Of a stretch of 52,269 bases of DNA, positions 49,579 through 52,269 are shown one piece after another. Made by a program: the position numbers and the translations under genes. Every line of letters begins with the position of its first letter. The first letter of the stretch is position 1. Source of the DNA: Pseudomonadota bacterium (lineage in GTDB: Bacteria; Pseudomonadota; Gammaproteobacteria; Burkholderiales; Burkholderiaceae_C); NCBI GenBank assembly GCA_023415035.1, contig JAEZLX010000207.1:1-52269 (forward strand), in the 5' to 3' direction. The notes beneath the pieces were generated by a model. That model searched no databases. It was not told where the DNA came from and saw only the letters and a list, made by a program, of their open reading frames with translations.

Positions 49579-51873
49579 ATGCGAACCCTTCGCCCACTGA
49601 ACCTGCTGTTGCTGGCCTGGCTGACGCTGCTGGCCGGCATCGCGTATGCCAGCACGCGCGCACCGGCGGTGCCCGAGCTGCCACCGCTGGAGGCGGGCGG
49701 GGGACGGCCCAAGGTGGCGCTGGTGCTCTCGGGCGGCGGCGCGCGCGGCCTCACGCATGTGGGCGTTCTCAAGGTGCTGGAAGCCGCGCGGGTGCCGGTG
49801 GACATGGTGGTGGGCACCTCCATGGGCGCCATCATCGGTGGCCTGTACGCGGCGGGCATGAGTCCGGCGCAGCTCGAAGAAGAGATTGCGCGGCTGAACT
49901 GGGGCGGCCTGTTCGAATGGCGCGAGCCCCGGCAGATGCTGTCGCAGCGACGCAAGGAGGAGGACTTTGAGCTCTCTCCCATGCTCCAGCTGGGTTTCCG
50001 AGACGGGGATTTCCGCCTTCCCACGGGCGCGGTGCCCAGCCGCTCGCTGGAGATGCTGTTGCGCCGCTACACGCTGCCCATGCGCCACCTGCCGGATTTC
50101 GACCACCTGCCGATCCCGTTTCGCGCGGTGGCCACCGACATGGAAAACGGCCAGGCCGTGGTGCTGGACCGGGGGGACATCGCCGCCGCGCTGCGCGCCA
50201 GCATGTCGGTGCCGGGGGTGTTCTCGCCGCTGGAGGTGGACGACCGCATCCTGGGTGACGGTGGCCTGGTGGACAACCTGCCGGTGGAGGTGGCGCGGCG
50301 CATGGGGGCCGATCTGGTGATCGCGGTCAACATCGGCACGCCGCTGGCGGGGCGCGAGACGTTGGGCACCCTGGTGGGCATCACGAGCCAGATGGTCAAC
50401 ATCCTGACCGAGCAGAATGTGCGCCGCAGCATCGAACAGCTCACCAACGAGGATTTGCTGCTGCTGCCGCCGCTGGTGAACGTGTCATCGGCCGACTTCA
50501 ACCGCTCTGCCGAGCTGGTGGCGCTGGGCGAGCGCTACACGGAGTCGGTGCGCGCCTCGCTGGCGCGTTTTGCCGTGCCGGCCGGGCACTACGCGCGCTG
50601 GCAGGCGGCGCGCGACGAGCGCCAGAACCTGGCCTCGGCCGGTGTGGACCGCATCACGGCCGTTCGCTTCGAGGGCGTGCCGCCCGAACGCACAGGCTAC
50701 CTGCAGAGCCTGATGGAAACGCGCCCGGGCGGGACGTTCGACCTGAAGCAGATCGAGGGCGACGTGCAGCGCCTCTCGGCCACGGGCGACTACGACGACG
50801 TGGGCTACCGCCTGGAGCTTGATCCGGAGGGCGGCGAGGCGCTGGTGATGAACGTGCAGGACAACAGCTGGGGCCCCAACTACCTGAAGCTGGGCCTGGA
50901 CCTGGAAACCGATTTCGACGGCGAGGGCGCGTTCACGCTGCGCATGAGCCACAACCGCCACTGGATCAACGACCGCGGCGCCGAATGGCGCAACCGCATC
51001 CAGCTGGGCGAGGAGACAGGCCTGTTCACGGAGTTCTACCAACCGCTGACCCAGCGGGCCGAGTCCTTCGTGGCGGCCTACCTCGACGCGAGCCTGGAGC
51101 GCATCGACATATACGGCAGTGACGGTAGCCAGGTGGCCACCGGGCGACGCCGCTCGCTGCAGATCGGGGCCGACGTGGGCTGGCCCATGGGCCTGCTGGG
51201 CAGCTACGGGGAGTTCCGCATCGGCGTGGCCAGCCGCTTCCGCCGTGCCGTGCCCGAGCTGCTCAGCGGCGACCTCTCCGGTATCGAACTGCGATCACGC
51301 CGCTGGTGGGAGCAGGGCGTGCGCGTGGCACTGACCTCGGATCAGCTGGACTACGCCAACTTCCCGCTCGCCGGCTACCGCATCCGCAGCGAGCTGATGG
51401 TGGGGCGCCTGAAGGAAAAGGACACGGCCAGCGAGCTGTTCAACCGACTCGACACCCAGTTCACCGGCGCGCGCACCTGGGGCCGCCACACGCTGAACCT
51501 GGGCTTGCGCGCCGCGCACGCGAGCAAGGTGCCGCTGGGGGCGATCGACGAATACGCGCTCGGCGGCTTCCAGAACCTGTCGGGCTACCACCGGGGACAG
51601 GTGTCGGGCAACTACCTGCTCTTCGGGCGCCTCACGTACTACCGCCGCACCGACATGAACGTGGGCCTGGGCCTGTTGCGCGCGGTGTTCGCGGGGGGCT
51701 CCATCGAGGCGGGCAACGCCTGGAACCGGCGCGGGGACGTGAGTCTGGGTGACCTGCGCCTGGGGACCAGCGTGTTCGTGGGCGCGGACACCGGCCTGGG
51801 GCCGCTGCATCTGGCCCTGATGCGGGCACCCAAGGGTCACACAGGTCTGTACCTGCTGCTGGGCAGGCCATGA
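49579..51873 (+). CDS. Patatin-like phospholipase with outer-membrane barrel (type Vd autotransporter, PlpD-like)
   Basis: A 764-residue secreted lipolytic enzyme. An N-terminal hydrophobic signal (about 1-25) is followed by the patatin domain at about 45-330, with oxyanion loop GGGARG at 52-57, nucleophile S81 in GTSMG, and the DGG motif with D227. Then comes a POTRA domain (about 350-430, DRITAVRFEGVPPERTGYLQSLM) and a 16-strand-type Omp85 barrel (430-764). This order defines type Vd secretion as in Pseudomonas PlpD. The ending YLLLGRP lacks the usual final aromatic residue. Start MRTLRPLNLL at 49579 places the signal peptide first; the open frame to 49336 would destroy that. Confidence 0.92.
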   Translation: MRTLRPLNLLLLAWLTLLAGIAYASTRAPAVPELPPLEAGGGRPKVALVLSGGGARGLTHVGVLKVLEAARVPVDMVVGTSMGAIIGGLYAAGMSPAQLEEEIARLNWGGLFEWREPRQMLSQRRKEEDFELSPMLQLGFRDGDFRLPTGAVPSRSLEMLLRRYTLPMRHLPDFDHLPIPFRAVATDMENGQAVVLDRGDIAAALRASMSVPGVFSPLEVDDRILGDGGLVDNLPVEVARRMGADLVIAVNIGTPLAGRETLGTLVGITSQMVNILTEQNVRRSIEQLTNEDLLLLPPLVNVSSADFNRSAELVALGERYTESVRASLARFAVPAGHYARWQAARDERQNLASAGVDRITAVRFEGVPPERTGYLQSLMETRPGGTFDLKQIEGDVQRLSATGDYDDVGYRLELDPEGGEALVMNVQDNSWGPNYLKLGLDLETDFDGEGAFTLRMSHNRHWINDRGAEWRNRIQLGEETGLFTEFYQPLTQRAESFVAAYLDASLERIDIYGSDGSQVATGRRRSLQIGADVGWPMGLLGSYGEFRIGVASRFRRAVPELLSGDLSGIELRSRRWWEQGVRVALTSDQLDYANFPLAGYRIRSELMVGRLKEKDTASELFNRLDTQFTGARTWGRHTLNLGLRAAHASKVPLGAIDEYALGGFQNLSGYHRGQVSGNYLLFGRLTYYRRTDMNVGLGLLRAVFAGGSIEAGNAWNRRGDVSLGDLRLGTSVFVGADTGLGPLHLALMRAPKGHTGLYLLLGRP

Positions 51874-51903
51874 GCGCGGGCGGCGCAGCGCCGCCCCGTC
51901 AGC

Positions 51904-52269
51904 TCATTCCTTGTAGTAAACGATCTGGTGCGTGGTCACGAGGATGCGGCCGTCTTCGCTCCATAGCTGCGCGGTCTGGTCAAAAAAGCCGTTGCGGAAG
52001 GCCTGCGCGCGAGCTTGGCCCAGCACCCAGGTGCCGACCGGGCAGCGGGCCAGTTCGGCGCTGCCGGCGTGGTAATACACCGTCATGGACACAGTGCCGG
52101 CGGGTACGAACTTGGCACGCCGCAGCCACACGCGCGGGAAGAACGCGTCGGCATAGCCGGTGATGCCGGCCAGGTCGAGCTGGCGCGGTTCGGCGTCACG
52201 CAGCCACAGGCGCGTGCGGCTGTGCGTGCCGCTGCCGTCCCACACCGAAGGCACAGGCCCTTCGATGGG
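51904..52269 (-). CDS. Thioesterase family protein, C-terminal part (cut by window edge)
   Basis: The last 121 codons of a minus-strand gene. The frame stays open through the right edge (PIEGPVPSVWDGSG...), so the start is outside the window. TVYYHAGSAELARCPVGTWVLGQARAQAFRNGFFDQTAQLWSEDGRILVTTHQIVYYK has the layout of the C-terminal hotdog of TesB-like acyl-CoA thioesterases, and resembles the end of the protein at 44288. It is convergent with the patatin gene, with 30 bases between the stops. Confidence 0.78.
   Translation of the reverse strand, partial: PIEGPVPSVWDGSGTHSRTRLWLRDAEPRQLDLAGITGYADAFFPRVWLRRAKFVPAGTVSMTVYYHAGSAELARCPVGTWVLGQARAQAFRNGFFDQTAQLWSEDGRILVTTHQIVYYKE

Noticed and set aside
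1..52269. tRNA, rRNA, CRISPR array, transposase or att sites
   Set aside because: None seen on reading both strands; a tool such as tRNAscan or CRISPR finder would be needed to exclude degenerate cases.

Overview
The window is GC-rich DNA of the kind found in Burkholderiales, most likely a member of the Comamonadaceae. The basis is gene content and protein style: a DUF3422 protein, split pntAA/pntAB/pntB transhydrogenase genes, livHMGF with a lysine-rich LivF tail, and many acyl-CoA enzymes. No 16S rRNA or other decisive marker is present, so genus is not claimed. I found no tRNA, rRNA, CRISPR array, insertion sequence or phage module.

Layout: (1) 1-7687: the 3' end of ssb and its terminator, a DUF3422 membrane protein, then a leftward block of nudJ-like, nspC, carboxy(nor)spermidine dehydrogenase, mnmA and a SulP transporter. 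(2) 7871-13746: pntAA-pntAB-pntB and a fadD-type acyl-CoA ligase, facing a HExxH lipoprotein. (3) 13743-21322: a molybdopterin oxidoreductase, an orphan periplasmic binding protein, an M20 amidohydrolase, an M14-like DUF2817 protein and an Atm1-type ABC exporter. (4) 21410-26192: a YciA-like thioesterase, a short stretch of unrecognised genes, a RibD/DHFR-like protein, a HAD phosphatase, a YbjQ protein, a glutamine amidotransferase and an enoyl-CoA hydratase. (5) 26414-34452: a branched-chain-type (LIV-I) ABC transporter operon with an embedded acyl-CoA synthetase and two tandem paralogous binding proteins, closed by a strong terminator. (6) 42593-34558, leftward: a TetR regulator, geranyl-CoA carboxylase beta, a citronellyl-CoA-type dehydrogenase, a hydratase, carboxylase alpha, a second acyl-CoA dehydrogenase and a PaaI thioesterase. 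(7) 42822-52269: a Tim44-domain protein, a GFA protein, two thioesterase-like proteins, a TPR-methyltransferase, several small or unknown genes (including DUF2239 and a GIY-YIG-like protein), an enoyl-CoA hydratase, and a type Vd patatin autotransporter.

The most interesting unit is region 6. Its order (regulator, carboxylase beta, acyl-CoA dehydrogenase, hydratase, carboxylase alpha) matches atuR...atuCDEF of Pseudomonas acyclic terpene utilisation and differs from the leucine (liu) order. The carboxylase beta subunit carries Gly, not Phe, at the position that separates geranyl-CoA from methylcrotonyl-CoA carboxylases. Nearly all its genes are joined by 4-base ATGA overlaps. The convergent transporter plus acyl-CoA ligase next door could supply and activate the substrate; that link is inference.

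Other signals outside the gene list: a near-perfect 14-bp inverted repeat overlapping the promoter of the DUF2239 gene, three 11-bp-spaced direct repeats upstream of the Tim44-domain gene, and matching GATAAT boxes directly before the start codons of mnmA and nspC.
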